Made by a program: the position numbers and the translations under genes. From NCBI GenBank assembly GCA_002798195.1, contig NWQM01000004.1:186001-250000 (forward strand): a stretch of DNA of 64,000 bases. The letters run 5' to 3'. This stretch comes from Lysobacteraceae bacterium NML03-0222 (GTDB taxonomy: Bacteria; Pseudomonadota; Gammaproteobacteria; Xanthomonadales; Xanthomonadaceae). The notes under the pieces are model-generated. The model was not told the origin of the DNA. It worked only from the letters and a program-made list of their open reading frames with translations, and ran no database searches. Numbering within the stretch: position 1 is the stretch's first letter; every line of letters begins with the position of its first letter. Positions 42,789 to 52,057 of the stretch are shown here, piece by piece.

Positions 42789-43523
42789 TTAACCCCTCGC
42801 TTCGCGCTCAGCACGCGGCTGGCGCGGCCCACGTGCCGGACGCTCGCTACGCTCGTTGCGCGGTTCTTCGTTCTTTTCCTGGCCCACTTGCGCGAAGTCG
42901 AAGATTTCGCCCTTGTAGATCCAGACCTTGATGCCGATCACGCCATAGGTGGTATGCGCTTCGGCAAAGCCGTAGTCGATGTCTGCACGCAGGGTGTGCA
43001 GCGGCACGCGGCCTTCGCGGTACCACTCGGAACGGGCGATTTCAGCGCCATTCAAGCGGCCAGCGACATTGACCTTGATGCCGAGTGCGCCAAGGCGCAT
43101 GGCATTGCCCACCGCACGCTTCATGGCACGACGGAACATGATGCGGCGCTCCAGCTGCTGGGCGATGGATTCGGCCACCAGCTGTGCATCGAGTTCAGGC
43201 TTGCGCACTTCGCTGACATTGATGTGCGCCGGGACGCCCATCATGTCGGAGACTTCCTTGCGCAGCTTTTCGATGTCTTCACCACGCTTGCCAATCACCA
43301 CGCCCGGACGGGCGGTGTGGATGGTGACGCGGGCAGACTTGGCCGGACGCTCGATGGTGATCTTGCTGATACCGGCTGCGGCCAGCTTCTTGCGCAGCAT
43401 GTCGCGAACCTTGAGGTCAGCGGTCAGGAACTCGGCATATTCCTTCTTGCCGGCGTACCACTTGGAGTTCCAGTCTTTGGAGATACCAAGACGGATGCCT
43501 ACGGGATGTACTTTATGACCCAT
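42789..43523 (-). CDS. rpsC: 30S ribosomal protein S3
   Basis: A 244-residue protein at the mRNA entry site: MGHKVHPVGIRLGISKDWNSKWYA, KH domain with GKRGEDIEKLRKEV, and AEIARSEWYREGRVPLHTLRADIDYG. The basic, Arg/Pro-rich tail after residue 215 is longer than in E. coli. Confidence 0.98.
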   Translation of the reverse strand: MGHKVHPVGIRLGISKDWNSKWYAGKKEYAEFLTADLKVRDMLRKKLAAAGISKITIERPAKSARVTIHTARPGVVIGKRGEDIEKLRKEVSDMMGVPAHINVSEVRKPELDAQLVAESIAQQLERRIMFRRAMKRAVGNAMRLGALGIKVNVAGRLNGAEIARSEWYREGRVPLHTLRADIDYGFAEAHTTYGVIGIKVWIYKGEIFDFAQVGQEKNEEPRNERSERPARGPRQPRAEREARG

Positions 43524-43525
43524 GA

Positions 43526-43861
43526 TTACTTGCCCTCGGCGACGACGATGGTGATGTGGCTGGTGCGCTTCAAGATGCGAGTACCACGCCCCTTGGCACG
43601 CGCCATGAAGCGCTTCAGGGTGGGGCCTTCATCGACCATGATGGTCTTGACCTTGAGTGCATCAGCATCAGCACCGGCATTGTTTTCAGCGTTGGAGACT
43701 GCCGACCACAACAGCTTGTGAATCATGGCAGCGGCTTTCTTGTCGCTGAACTTCAGAAGATCAAGCGCACGGGCTGCGGGCAGGCCGCGAACTTGATCTG
43801 CCACCAGACGGGCTTTCTGCGGGGAGATGCGCGCGGTGCGCAGGACTGCTTTGGCTTCCAT
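43526..43861 (-). CDS. rplV: 50S ribosomal protein L22
   Basis: A 111-residue protein lining the exit tunnel: EAKAVLRTARISPQKARLVADQVRG and LKRFMARAKGRGTRILKRTSHITIVV. The AAGGAG site is 8 bases before the ATG at 43861, so I prefer it to the ATG at 43867. Confidence 0.97.
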   Translation of the reverse strand: MEAKAVLRTARISPQKARLVADQVRGLPAARALDLLKFSDKKAAAMIHKLLWSAVSNAENNAGADADALKVKTIMVDEGPTLKRFMARAKGRGTRILKRTSHITIVVAEGK

Positions 43862-43873
43862 TGTCATCTCTCC

Positions 43874-44143
43874 TTACTTCGACTTCTTATCGCCGCCGTG
43901 ACCTTTGAAGGTACGGGTCAGCGCGAATTCGCCGAGCTTGTGGCCCACCATGTTTTCGTTGACCAGCACCGGCACATGATTCTTGCCGTTGTGGACAGCG
44001 ATGGTGAAACCCACCATTTCCGGCAGGATCATCGAGCGACGCGACCAGGTCTTGATCGGCTTCTTGGTGTTATTGCCCGCTTCTTCCACCTTCTTCAACA
44101 GGTGGTGATCAATGAACGGGCCCTTCTTGAGTGAACGTGCCAT
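43874..44143 (-). CDS. rpsS: 30S ribosomal protein S19
   Basis: An 89-residue head protein: MARSLKKGPFIDHHLLKKVEEA, SRRSMILPEMVGFTIAVHNGKNHVPVLVNENMVGHKLGEFALTRTFKGH. Complete. Confidence 0.98.
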   Translation of the reverse strand: MARSLKKGPFIDHHLLKKVEEAGNNTKKPIKTWSRRSMILPEMVGFTIAVHNGKNHVPVLVNENMVGHKLGEFALTRTFKGHGGDKKSK

Positions 44144-44149
44144 GGCCGA

Positions 44150-44977
44150 TTAACTCCTGCGATCGCGCACAATGAACTTCTGGGTGCGCTTGTTCTTGCG
44201 GGTCTTGTAACCCTTGGTCGGGACGCCCCACGGGGTGACCGGGTGCGGATTACCTTGGCCAGCCTTGGCTTCACCACCACCGTGCGGGTGGTCAACCGGG
44301 TTCATCACCACACCGCGGACGGTCGGACGCACGCCGCGCCAACGCTTGGCACCGGCTTTACCCAGCTTTTCCAGGTTGTGCTCAACGTTGCCCACTTCAC
44401 CGATGGTGGCACGGCATTCCACCGGCACCTTGCGCATTTCGCCCGAGCGCAGGCGCAGCGTGGCATAGCCCTGCTCGCGTGCAATCAGCTGCACACCGGC
44501 GCCAGCAGCACGCGCCATTTGCGCGCCCTTGCCGGGCTTCATTTCGATGCAGTGGATGGTGGTGCCCACCGGGATATTGCGCAGCGGCAGGGTGTTGCCG
44601 GCACGAATCGGAGCCGATTCACCAGCCAGCACTTGATCGCCCGCCTTCAGACCCTTCGGAGCGATGATGTAGCGACGCTCACCGTCCACATACAGCAGCA
44701 GCGCGATGTGCGCAGTGCGGTTGGGATCGTATTCAATGCGCTCAACCTTGGCCGGGATGCCTTCTTTGTTGCGCTTGAAGTCGATGATGCGGTAGTGCTG
44801 CTTGTGACCACCACCGATATGGCGGGTGGTGATGCGACCGTGATGGTTACGGCCACCGGTTTTGCCCTGCTTTTCCAGCAGCGGTGCGTACGGCGCACCC
44901 TTGTGCAGGTCGGGCGTGACCACGCGAACCGCGCTGCGGCGGCCGGCGGAGGTCGGTTTGAAAGTCATCAAAGGCAT
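44150..44977 (-). CDS. rplB: 50S ribosomal protein L2
   Basis: A 275-residue protein needed for peptidyl transferase function: GRNHHGRITTRHIGGGHKQHYRIIDF, the conserved PHGGGEAKAGQGNPHPVTPWGVPTKGYKTRKNKRTQ end that includes the catalytic-centre His. Complete. Confidence 0.98.
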   Translation of the reverse strand: MPLMTFKPTSAGRRSAVRVVTPDLHKGAPYAPLLEKQGKTGGRNHHGRITTRHIGGGHKQHYRIIDFKRNKEGIPAKVERIEYDPNRTAHIALLLYVDGERRYIIAPKGLKAGDQVLAGESAPIRAGNTLPLRNIPVGTTIHCIEMKPGKGAQMARAAGAGVQLIAREQGYATLRLRSGEMRKVPVECRATIGEVGNVEHNLEKLGKAGAKRWRGVRPTVRGVVMNPVDHPHGGGEAKAGQGNPHPVTPWGVPTKGYKTRKNKRTQKFIVRDRRS

Positions 44978-44987
44978 GGTGTACTCC

Positions 44988-45281
44988 TTAGGCCTTCGCC
45001 GTCACGTCGATGGCCTGACCGTCGGCCAACTTGACGTAAGCCTTGCGCCAGTCCTTGCGGCTACCCATACGCGAACGGAAAGCCTTGGACTTGCCCTTCA
45101 CATTGACCACGTTCACCGATTCGACCTTGACATCAAAAATCTGCTCGACGGCAGCCTTGACATCGGCCTTGGTGGCGGTGGTTGCCACTTCAAAGACGTA
45201 CTGATTGGATACTTCCTGCAAGCGCGCAGTCTTTTCCGACACGCGCGGCGCACGAATCACTTCATAGATATTGGTGGTCAT
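44988..45281 (-). CDS. rplW: 50S ribosomal protein L23
   Basis: A 97-residue protein at the tunnel exit, dock for trigger factor and SRP: YEVIRAPRVSEKTARLQE and KVESVNVVNVKGKSKAFRSRMGSRKDWRKAYVKL. The ATG at 45281 overlaps the rplD stop (ATGA) and has GGAG upstream. Confidence 0.97.
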   Translation of the reverse strand: MTTNIYEVIRAPRVSEKTARLQEVSNQYVFEVATTATKADVKAAVEQIFDVKVESVNVVNVKGKSKAFRSRMGSRKDWRKAYVKLADGQAIDVTAKA

Positions 45282-45880
45282 GCCAGCCACTCCTCGATCT
45301 TCTTCACCGCATCGGTGGTGATGATCACCGAGTCGGAGGCTACCAGCGACACCGGATCCAAGCCCTGCACATCACGCACTTCGACGTAGGGCAGGTTGCG
45401 AGCAGCCAGATACAGCGATTCACTGGCTTCCTCAATTACCAGCAGCGGGCGCTTGCCTGCTTCCAGCTCCTTGAGCTTGCCAACCAGACCACGGGTCTTG
45501 GGCGAATCCACTTCGATGGCGTCCACAACCGTCAGGCGATCCTGGCGATTGAGTTCCGACAGAATGGCGGACATCGCAGCGCGATACATCTTGCGGTTGA
45601 CTTTCTGCGCAAAGCTGCGCGGCTTGGCCGCGAAGGTCACGCCACCGCCGACAAAGATCGGCGCAGTCAACGCACCGTGACGGGCACCGCCGCCCTTCTG
45701 GCGCTTGGACTTCTTGGTGGTACCACTGACTTCCGAACGGGTCTTCTGCGCCTTGGTACCAGCGCGACCGGCGTTGCGGTAAGCCACCACGACCTGATGC
45801 ACCAGGTCTTCAGAGAATTCACGACCGAACACTGCGTCGGATACCGACACCTTGCCGCCGTTTTTGATGGTCAGTTCCAT
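45278..45880 (-). CDS. rplD: 50S ribosomal protein L4
   Basis: A 200-residue protein: VFGREFSEDLVHQVVVAYRNAGRAGTKAQKTRSEVSGTTKKSKRQKGGGARHG, the extended loop reaching the tunnel, and the C-terminal globular part. In E. coli L4 represses the S10 operon by acting on its leader. The second ATG (45880) has the best spacing from AAGGGAG; the first is at 45886. Confidence 0.97.
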   Translation of the reverse strand: MELTIKNGGKVSVSDAVFGREFSEDLVHQVVVAYRNAGRAGTKAQKTRSEVSGTTKKSKRQKGGGARHGALTAPIFVGGGVTFAAKPRSFAQKVNRKMYRAAMSAILSELNRQDRLTVVDAIEVDSPKTRGLVGKLKELEAGKRPLLVIEEASESLYLAARNLPYVEVRDVQGLDPVSLVASDSVIITTDAVKKIEEWLA

Positions 45881-45882
45881 GC

Positions 45883-46539
45883 TCATGCTCCCTTGCTTGC
45901 CGGACGCACGATGACATCACCACCCGGCGCACCCGGCACCGCACCGCGCACGGCGATCAGACCGCGCTCGGCATCCACCTTCACAACCTGAAGGTTCTGG
46001 GTGGTCTGGGTTTCGGCACCCATGTGACCGGACATCTTCTTGCCCGGGAACACGCGACCCGGGGTCTGACGCTGACCAATCGAGCCCGGAGCACGATGCG
46101 ACAGCGAGTTACCGTGGGTAGCATCACCCATGGTGAAGTTCCAGCGCTTGATGGTGCCCTGGAAGCCCTTACCCTTGGTCACGCCCTGGACATCGACCAG
46201 CTGACCTTCGGCAAAGATGTCGGCGCGAATTTCGCCGCCCACTTCAAAGCCGGAGAGCTTGTCGTCAGCCACGCGGAATTCCCACAAGCCACGACCGGCT
46301 TCCACCTTGGCCTTGGCCAGGTGACCCGTACCGGCCTTGTTCACCAGCGCAGCACGCTTGACACCGGCAGTGACCTGCACAGCGCTGTAGCCGTCGTTTT
46401 CAACGGTCTTGATTTGGGTAATGCGGTTCGGGGTGGCTTCAATCAGCGTCACCGGAATGGACTTGCCATCTTCGGTAAACACGCGGCTCATGCCGGCCTT
46501 GCGCCCGACCAGACCCAGTTGATGAATTTTCGTCGACAT
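45883..46539 (-). CDS. rplC: 50S ribosomal protein L3
   Basis: A 218-residue assembly-initiator protein: LGLVGRKAGMSRVFTEDGKSIPVTLIEA, GKGFQGTIKRWNFTMGDATHGNSLSHRAPGSIGQRQTPGRVFPGKKMSGHMG. Complete. Confidence 0.98.
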   Translation of the reverse strand: MSTKIHQLGLVGRKAGMSRVFTEDGKSIPVTLIEATPNRITQIKTVENDGYSAVQVTAGVKRAALVNKAGTGHLAKAKVEAGRGLWEFRVADDKLSGFEVGGEIRADIFAEGQLVDVQGVTKGKGFQGTIKRWNFTMGDATHGNSLSHRAPGSIGQRQTPGRVFPGKKMSGHMGAETQTTQNLQVVKVDAERGLIAVRGAVPGAPGGDVIVRPASKGA

Positions 46540-46552
46540 GATGATGCGCTCC

Positions 46553-46864
46553 TCAGGTCAACTTGATTTGCACGTCAACACCCGCAGCCAGTTCGAGCTT
46601 CATCAGCGCGTCCACGGTCTTGTCATTGGGGTCAACGATATCGAGCACACGCTTGTGCGTGCGGGTTTCGTACTGGTCGCGCGCGTCCTTGTCGACGTGC
46701 GGCGAGACCAACACGGTGTAGCGTTCAGTCTTGGTCGGCAGCGGAATCGGGCCACGCACTTGCGCGCCGGTCCGCTTGGCCGTCTCGACAATCTCGCTGG
46801 CCGAGCGATCGATCAGACGATGATCGAAAGCTTTGAGCCGAATGCGGATTTTTTGGTCCGTCAT
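46553..46864 (-). CDS. rpsJ: 30S ribosomal protein S10
   Basis: A 103-residue protein, also NusE in antitermination: KIRIRLKAFDHRLIDRSASEIVETAKRTGAQVRGPIPLPTKTERYTVL. First gene of the S10 operon. In related genomes tuf lies directly upstream; here a CRISPR-Cas locus intervenes. Confidence 0.98.
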   Translation of the reverse strand: MTDQKIRIRLKAFDHRLIDRSASEIVETAKRTGAQVRGPIPLPTKTERYTVLVSPHVDKDARDQYETRTHKRVLDIVDPNDKTVDALMKLELAAGVDVQIKLT

Positions 46865-47207
46865 GACGGAAGTTCCTCGGTTAATAGCCTTGCATTTTCA
46901 GCAAAGCCCCTGCAAATGCAGGAAGTTCAAAAGAGCGACAGGTGAAACGGCTATTTGCGCCCCACCCCGTTACAACCATCCATTCAACAACAATGGCGGC
47001 CCGGTCACCCGGCCCGCCCAGAGCAAAAACAAACGCGCAAACATCCCCGCAAACGGGAAAGCCACGCAACCTGTCCTTGTCTGACGAATACGAGGCGCTC
47101 CCTGCGCCTCATTTCGCTGGCACCGTGGAAGCATACACCCTTCCACAATCAGTCGCGCATTCTGACACAGACTTCCAGCAAATGCAAAGACTTGTATCCA
47201 ATCAATA
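46865..47207 (-). promoter_or_regulatory. S10 operon promoter/leader region between rpsJ and the CRISPR array
   Basis: A 343-bp stretch without genes. It should hold the S10 promoter and leader because the CRISPR array separates rpsJ from tuf. On the minus strand an extended -10-like TGTATGCT (about 47129-47136) and a stem GGAAG/CTTCC around it, and GAGGCGC/GCGCCTC (47091-47109), are visible. No strong -35 was found, so the exact promoter is not assigned. Confidence 0.4.
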
Positions 47208-49338
47208 CGTTTGCGCTGCCTGTGCGGCAGTGAACGCCGCCGCGCATCGGTGCACTGCCCACGCCTGTTTCTAAGCTGCCTGTGCGGCAGTGAACCCGGT
47301 CATGGCCGCGCCGCGCGTGTATATCCCTTTCTAAGCTGCCTGTGCGGCAGTGAACTCCACCTTGCGCAGCAGCGGGGTTTTGTCGGTATTTCTAAGCTGC
47401 CTGTGCGGCAGTGAACAGACGATGTGTTGAGCTGCTGCCGTTTGGGCATTTCTAAGCTGCCTGTGCGGCAGTGAACCACTCGCAAAGTGGCTTCACGGCT
47501 TCGTTGCTGTTTCTAAGCTGCCTGTGCGGCAGTGAACCCCTTCGGTAATGACTAAGCGCCTGCCGGGCTTTTCTAAGCTGCCTGTGCGGCAGTGAACGCC
47601 ATATTGTCGGTTGTCGCTGTGATGCTATTTTTCTAAGCTGCCTGTGCGGCAGTGAACACCGGCGCGATAGACCCTGCCGCCCTGCAACTTTTCTAAGCTG
47701 CCTGTGCGGCAGTGAACTGCCCCGCGCGGCATTTGAGGCGTTTGCCGCTTTTCTAAGCTGCCTGTGCGGCAGTGAACGAGTGCATGACTGATTTGCTCGG
47801 CAGTTTCGCTTTCTAAGCTACCTGTGCGGCAGTGAACGTCGCTCACGGCTGGATTCCTTTACCGTCCTTTTTCTAAGCTGCCTGTGCGGCAGTGAACACG
47901 GCTGAGGGCAGCCTCACTCGTGTTGTCGATTTCTAAGCTGCCTATTCGGCAGTGAACCCGATTCGCTGGGTCACTCCGGCGGGTTTTCCTTTCTAAGCTG
48001 CCTATTCGGCAGTGAACAAGAGGCACATCTCACTCCGTGGCAGGCTACATTTCTAAGCTGCCTATTCGGCAGTGAACGCCACGGCCTCGCGCCATTCCGG
48101 TGCGATGATTTTCTAAGCTGCCTATTCGGCAGTGAACTGCCCCGCGCGGCATTTGAGGCGTTTGCCGTTTTTCTAAGCTGCCTATTCGGCAGTGAACCGA
48201 TGAAGTTGAGCGATTCCTGCAATACTGCTTTTCTAAGCTGCCTATTCGGCAGTGAACTTTTTTTGTTTTTCCAGCTGCCTCTGCAGCTCTTTCTAAGCTG
48301 CCTATTCGGCAGTGAACCACCACCCTGCAGCGCCATCGCGCCCACGTCTTTTCTAAGCTGCCTATTCGGCAGTGAACGCTGGCCAATGTCATCATTGAGC
48401 ATGGCAGCTTTTCTAAGCTGCCTATTCGGCAGTGAACGCGGCTGTAGCACTGCCCGCCGCAGCCAATCATTTCTAAGCTGCCTATTCGGCAGTGAACTGG
48501 CTTAATTGGCTCATTTGCGAGCATCTCCATTTCTAAGCTGCCTATTCGGCAGTGAACTTGCAAAATGTCGAGCTAAAGCCATTGCTGAATTTCTAAGCTG
48601 CCTATTCGGCAGTGAACACCGTCGGACTCTTTTGCAATCATGCCACGCGTTTCTAAGCTGCCTATTCGGCAGTGAACCGCAACCCCGGTCGGCACCGCTT
48701 TTTTGGCGCTTTCTAAGCTGCCTATTCGGCAGTGAACGGAAAAAATGGACGGACGCTGGTTGTGTGTATTTTCTAAGCTGCCTATTCGGCAGTGAACGCA
48801 CCGTATTTGCACACTGCGCCGGGGGTGTATTTCTAAGCTGCCTATTCGGCAGTGAACAATGCAGGCATCCAAGGATGGAAAAAATGCCAGTTTCTAAGCT
48901 GCCTATTCGGCAGTGAACCCGCAGATGCGGCAGTTTTGGTTGTCGTTCGGTTTCTAAGCTGCCTATTCGGCAGTGAACCCCTCCGCGTGTATCATCTGCT
49001 CCCGCACCGTTTTCTAAGCTGCCTATTCGGCAGTGAACTCAGTGTCCCAAAATAACCACCACCGGCCAGATTTCTAAGCTGCCTATTCGGCAGTGAACGA
49101 TTTCCTTAGTCCAAGGATTTAGGCGGTATTTTTCTAAGCTGCCTATTCGGCAGTGAACCGATATCGCCAGAGAGCAGGATGTGCTGGGCATTTCTAAGCT
49201 GCCTATTCGGCAGTGAACCGCTCGCGCAAGAGGTCGCTGCGGGTCTTGTATTTCTAAGCTGCCTATTCGGCAGTGAACGGTTCAGTTCGGTTGGCTTTCC
49301 GTCCGGCCAATTTCTAAGCTGCCTATTCGGCAGTGAAC
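47208..49338 (-). CRISPR. Type I-F CRISPR array, 36 repeats and 35 spacers
   Basis: 28-bp repeats on a 60-bp period; 32 spacers are 32 bp and three are 33 bp. On the transcribed (minus) strand the repeat has stem CTGCC/GGCAG and 3' handle CTTAGAAA, the I-F pattern cut by Cas6f. The leader-distal 12 repeats (47208-47947 side) have loop GCACA; the leader-proximal 24 have GAATA. The leader lies on the cas6f side, so the GAATA block is newer. The last (oldest) repeat, 47208-47235, is degenerate in its handle. One repeat near 47812-47837 has a stem mutation. Two spacers (47718-47749, 48138-48169) differ at one base only. Confidence 0.99.
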
Positions 49339-49468
49339 AAGAGCGCCTCCACTCTAATCAATTGTTTTTCAAAGAACAATGAGGATTTCCCGCTTGCAAA
49401 CCCAATTTTCTGTTTGGTTTGTATCTTATTGATTTCAAAGGCCGTCCTTGGCCATTGAAATTTTTGGG
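49339..49468 (-). promoter_or_regulatory. CRISPR leader
   Basis: 130 bp between the cas6f stop and the first repeat, AT-rich. It contains an imperfect 20-bp inverted repeat (49361-49380, ATTGTT...AACAAT) 22 bp from the first repeat, an AATCAA (IHF-like partial site, 49429-49434 complement) and a GGCC...GGCC stem (49440-49453). The array promoter should be here; I cannot assign clear -35/-10 boxes. Confidence 0.7.
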
Positions 49469-50029
49469 TCAAAACAGGGGGACGCTGCCGCCAAGGCTGA
49501 GTCCGTGGCTATTGAAGCCGCCTTGGCTGGGCTGTTGGACTGGGCGCTGATCAAGGTAGAGGCGATAGCGTTGGCCAGTGCTACGGCTGTACTGGGTAAC
49601 AAAAGGCAAGTCCAGGCGGTCGCCCGAGCCATCAGGGATGCATTCGCGTGCCGCATCTGCACTCAAGCGATGCCGACGCATGGCACGCTTGCGCATGTTT
49701 TTTGCACTCTTGGCCTGACGCCGCCCCACTTGCAGCCAGCCCTGTGGCTTGGGTGCAGGCATAAGCCCGGTGCTATGCAGGTGGTCGCGCATCCCGCGCA
49801 ACCAGTCCTGTTGCATCAAGCATTCAAGCGCCGTTTTCTGCCCATGCAAGCGTAGTTTCAATCCCAACGTGGGATAAGCGCCATCACGCCAGCCGGGAAA
49901 GCTGATGCCGATGCTGTTTTCTTCAAGCATCACCAAGGCGCGATGAAGTTTCGCCATCAGCGCATCCATCAGCACATGCTGCGGAAATTCATCATCCGGT
50001 TGCAGGGTGAATTCGATATAGGCATCCAT
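49469..50029 (-). CDS. cas6f: CRISPR-associated endoribonuclease Cas6f (Csy4)
   Basis: A 186-residue pre-crRNA processing enzyme. It binds the repeat hairpin and cuts after its 3' stem base. The match to Pseudomonas Csy4 is strong: MDAYIEFTLQPDDEFPQHVLMDALMAKLHRAL (catalytic His in KLHRAL, position 29 equivalent), the basic helix AKNMRKRAMRRHRLS that reads the RNA major groove, LPFVTQYSRSTGQRYRLYL (catalytic Ser) and the end GLSLGGSVPLF. I chose the ATG at 50029 (family N-terminus), 1 base after the csy3 stop; the frame opens at 50056. It ends the csy operon next to the array leader. Confidence 0.96.
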   Translation of the reverse strand: MDAYIEFTLQPDDEFPQHVLMDALMAKLHRALVMLEENSIGISFPGWRDGAYPTLGLKLRLHGQKTALECLMQQDWLRGMRDHLHSTGLMPAPKPQGWLQVGRRQAKSAKNMRKRAMRRHRLSADAARECIPDGSGDRLDLPFVTQYSRSTGQRYRLYLDQRPVQQPSQGGFNSHGLSLGGSVPLF

Positions 50030-50030
50030 C

Positions 50031-51062
50031 TCAAGCCTCGCCGAATACGCCACCACGAATCAATACCGCCATGACATAGTGCTGCTGCGCTTCAGTCGGC
50101 ACTTTGTCTTTCAGCATCCAGCCATCGAACAGGGTATAGAAGTCATCTTTGCTGCCTTTGGGCTGGCGATAGGCTTTGCCTTGGGTCGTCACCGAACCAT
50201 AAGGCTCCACGGCAATTGGGCCATTACCCTCCGCCTCTTGATACCAGTCATCCACGGTGCGCAGGGCATTGCCGATTTTCTGCGAGTGCATGGCGGCAAT
50301 GCCGTCTTGTTTTGCCCCCACAAAGTAGAGCGTTTTGCTCTTGTCGCCACGACCACGATCCAGAATCAACTCCTGCGAGGGGAAAACCTCTTGCCCATTC
50401 CCGATACGCACATAGGCGGTGATTTGCAGCAGCACATGGGTTTCCCCACGCAAACCCTGGGCAATCAAATCGGCAAGGGCTTGCAGCTGTGCCTGCGCAT
50501 CACTGGGCACATTGAAATCACGCAGCGAAAAACTCAGGGCATCAAAGCGGCCAACAAGCGCTGCTTGCCCCTGCTGAAAGCGGGCGACTTCCACTTCCAC
50601 ATCTTCTGCGCCCACGCGGTTGCGCCACAAGAAGCGGCCATTGGCAAGATTGATGGCATAGCGGCGCGCCAGTTCACGGAAGCCGTGCCGGGTCGCATAG
50701 TCCTGCGCCAAGGTGATGAGCTTTTTCTGATAATCGGCCTTGTTACAAGCCGAAGGCTGACCCACGCCCGGCAATACGCGCAGGGTGAAGCGCACCCGCA
50801 GGGTGTCGGCATCCATTGGCAGGGCGGCAACATCCACGGTTTGCAGATTGGGCTTGTCGATCGCGGCATCGAGCTTGAGCGGGTCTTGCTCAGCAGCTTT
50901 CAGGCGATTGGAAATCGTGCCGCGCACCGATTTTTCCTGAAGGCGCACCGGCGTCCAGTCCCGATCATCATTGCGCGCCGTCCAATCGCCTGAATGAAAG
51001 AGTGCATCGGACGGGTCGAGTTTGCGTTCAAAAGCCAAAACGGAAGGGGTTTCTTTACTCAT
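50031..51062 (-). CDS. csy3: Type I-F Cascade backbone protein Csy3 (Cas7f)
   Basis: A 343-residue protein forming the helical backbone along the crRNA spacer. Each Cas7f thumb flips every sixth crRNA base so it does not pair with the target. The sequence start SVLAFERKLDPSDALFHSGDWTAR, the QTVDVAALPMDADTLRVRFTLRVL and the C-terminal Y.QPKG.KDDFYTLFDGW are typical Csy3. 14 bp separate it from csy2. Confidence 0.95.
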   Translation of the reverse strand: MSKETPSVLAFERKLDPSDALFHSGDWTARNDDRDWTPVRLQEKSVRGTISNRLKAAEQDPLKLDAAIDKPNLQTVDVAALPMDADTLRVRFTLRVLPGVGQPSACNKADYQKKLITLAQDYATRHGFRELARRYAINLANGRFLWRNRVGAEDVEVEVARFQQGQAALVGRFDALSFSLRDFNVPSDAQAQLQALADLIAQGLRGETHVLLQITAYVRIGNGQEVFPSQELILDRGRGDKSKTLYFVGAKQDGIAAMHSQKIGNALRTVDDWYQEAEGNGPIAVEPYGSVTTQGKAYRQPKGSKDDFYTLFDGWMLKDKVPTEAQQHYVMAVLIRGGVFGEA

Positions 51063-51076
51063 GATGCAGCTCCTTG

Positions 51077-52057
51077 TCAGTCGAAGATGGAATAAAACTC
51101 GTCATCCGAGTCATCGTTACAGCGGTAGTCATTGCGGCAGCGATACAGGCCTTGCCCGGGCGGGCTATCGGCATACCAAAGCAGTTGCTCTGCGGTTTGC
51201 AGCCGGTGCGGGCTGACCCATTCACCCAGCGAATACAGGCTTTCGACAAATTGGAACGGCGTGCCTTCATCGCGAGCATTGGCGACCGTTCCCGGTGCCT
51301 GAATATCCGTTAGCGCGGCATAACCCACCGGGATGGGCACGACCCAACCACTGCCTTTGGGCCGGTCATGCTGCCAACGGCCTTCCTCGTTGTCATAACG
51401 CCAGTTCAGACGCGAGCGCGATAGCCAAGCATCCAGCACCGTGGCTTCGGGATTTTCCTTTTGAAAAGTAGTCAGGGTTTCAGCCAACAGATCATCGCGT
51501 GCCACCAAAGCAAAGCCGGGCAACAGGCGCAGGCGCAGGTGCTCAAAAAGTGCCTGCCTGCCAGCTGCATCGCCGGTCATCGCTACCCAGTACGGCGCGG
51601 TGTAGCGTTTTGCCGGCAACAGCACGCCACCTGCAATGCGCATGGTCTGCAGCATTTGCGCTATTTGCTCTGCCAGGGCCTGATCCGCCGCTTCATCCAA
51701 ACCAAGCTCAGCCGATTCCACTGCCAGCACCAAACTGATTTGCAGATGAATGCGGCCTTCTTCCACAATCGCTGCCGTTTTGCCATCTCTTCCAATGGGA
51801 TTGCGCGTCAGGCTGAAGCCCTTGATATAGGCATCGTTCACCAGCACCTGATGGCGATGGCAGACCACACCCACGGCGCGGAACTTCAAGCCCGAAATAC
51901 CCGAGGCAACCAGCTTGCGTTGCAAAGCCCACATCAAGCCGATAAAGGCCGTAATGGAAGGAAAGCCATGGGTCAGTGGGCTGGAAATGGCATTGGCTGC
52001 CTGCACCCGCAAACGCGGCAAGACGAGCAAATGGCTGTAATCCGGGCAGTGACTCAT
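51077..52057 (-). CDS. csy2: Type I-F Cascade protein Csy2 (Cas5f)
   Basis: A 326-residue protein that with Csy1 holds the 5' handle of the crRNA. The N-terminus YSHLLVLPRLRVQAANAISSPLTHGFPSITAFIGLMWALQR is the Csy2 RAMP fold, with the C-terminal VPIPVGYAALTDIQAPGTVANARD region. The gene overlaps csy1 by 4 bp (ATGA), so translation is coupled. Confidence 0.94.
   Translation of the reverse strand: MSHCPDYSHLLVLPRLRVQAANAISSPLTHGFPSITAFIGLMWALQRKLVASGISGLKFRAVGVVCHRHQVLVNDAYIKGFSLTRNPIGRDGKTAAIVEEGRIHLQISLVLAVESAELGLDEAADQALAEQIAQMLQTMRIAGGVLLPAKRYTAPYWVAMTGDAAGRQALFEHLRLRLLPGFALVARDDLLAETLTTFQKENPEATVLDAWLSRSRLNWRYDNEEGRWQHDRPKGSGWVVPIPVGYAALTDIQAPGTVANARDEGTPFQFVESLYSLGEWVSPHRLQTAEQLLWYADSPPGQGLYRCRNDYRCNDDSDDEFYSIFD

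Noticed and set aside
47211..49382. Open frames through the array that encode repeated SLPNRQLRK-, VHCRIGSLE- or FLSCLFGSE-type peptides
   Set aside because: These are translations of the 60-bp CRISPR unit (a multiple of three, so frames stay open) and not proteins.
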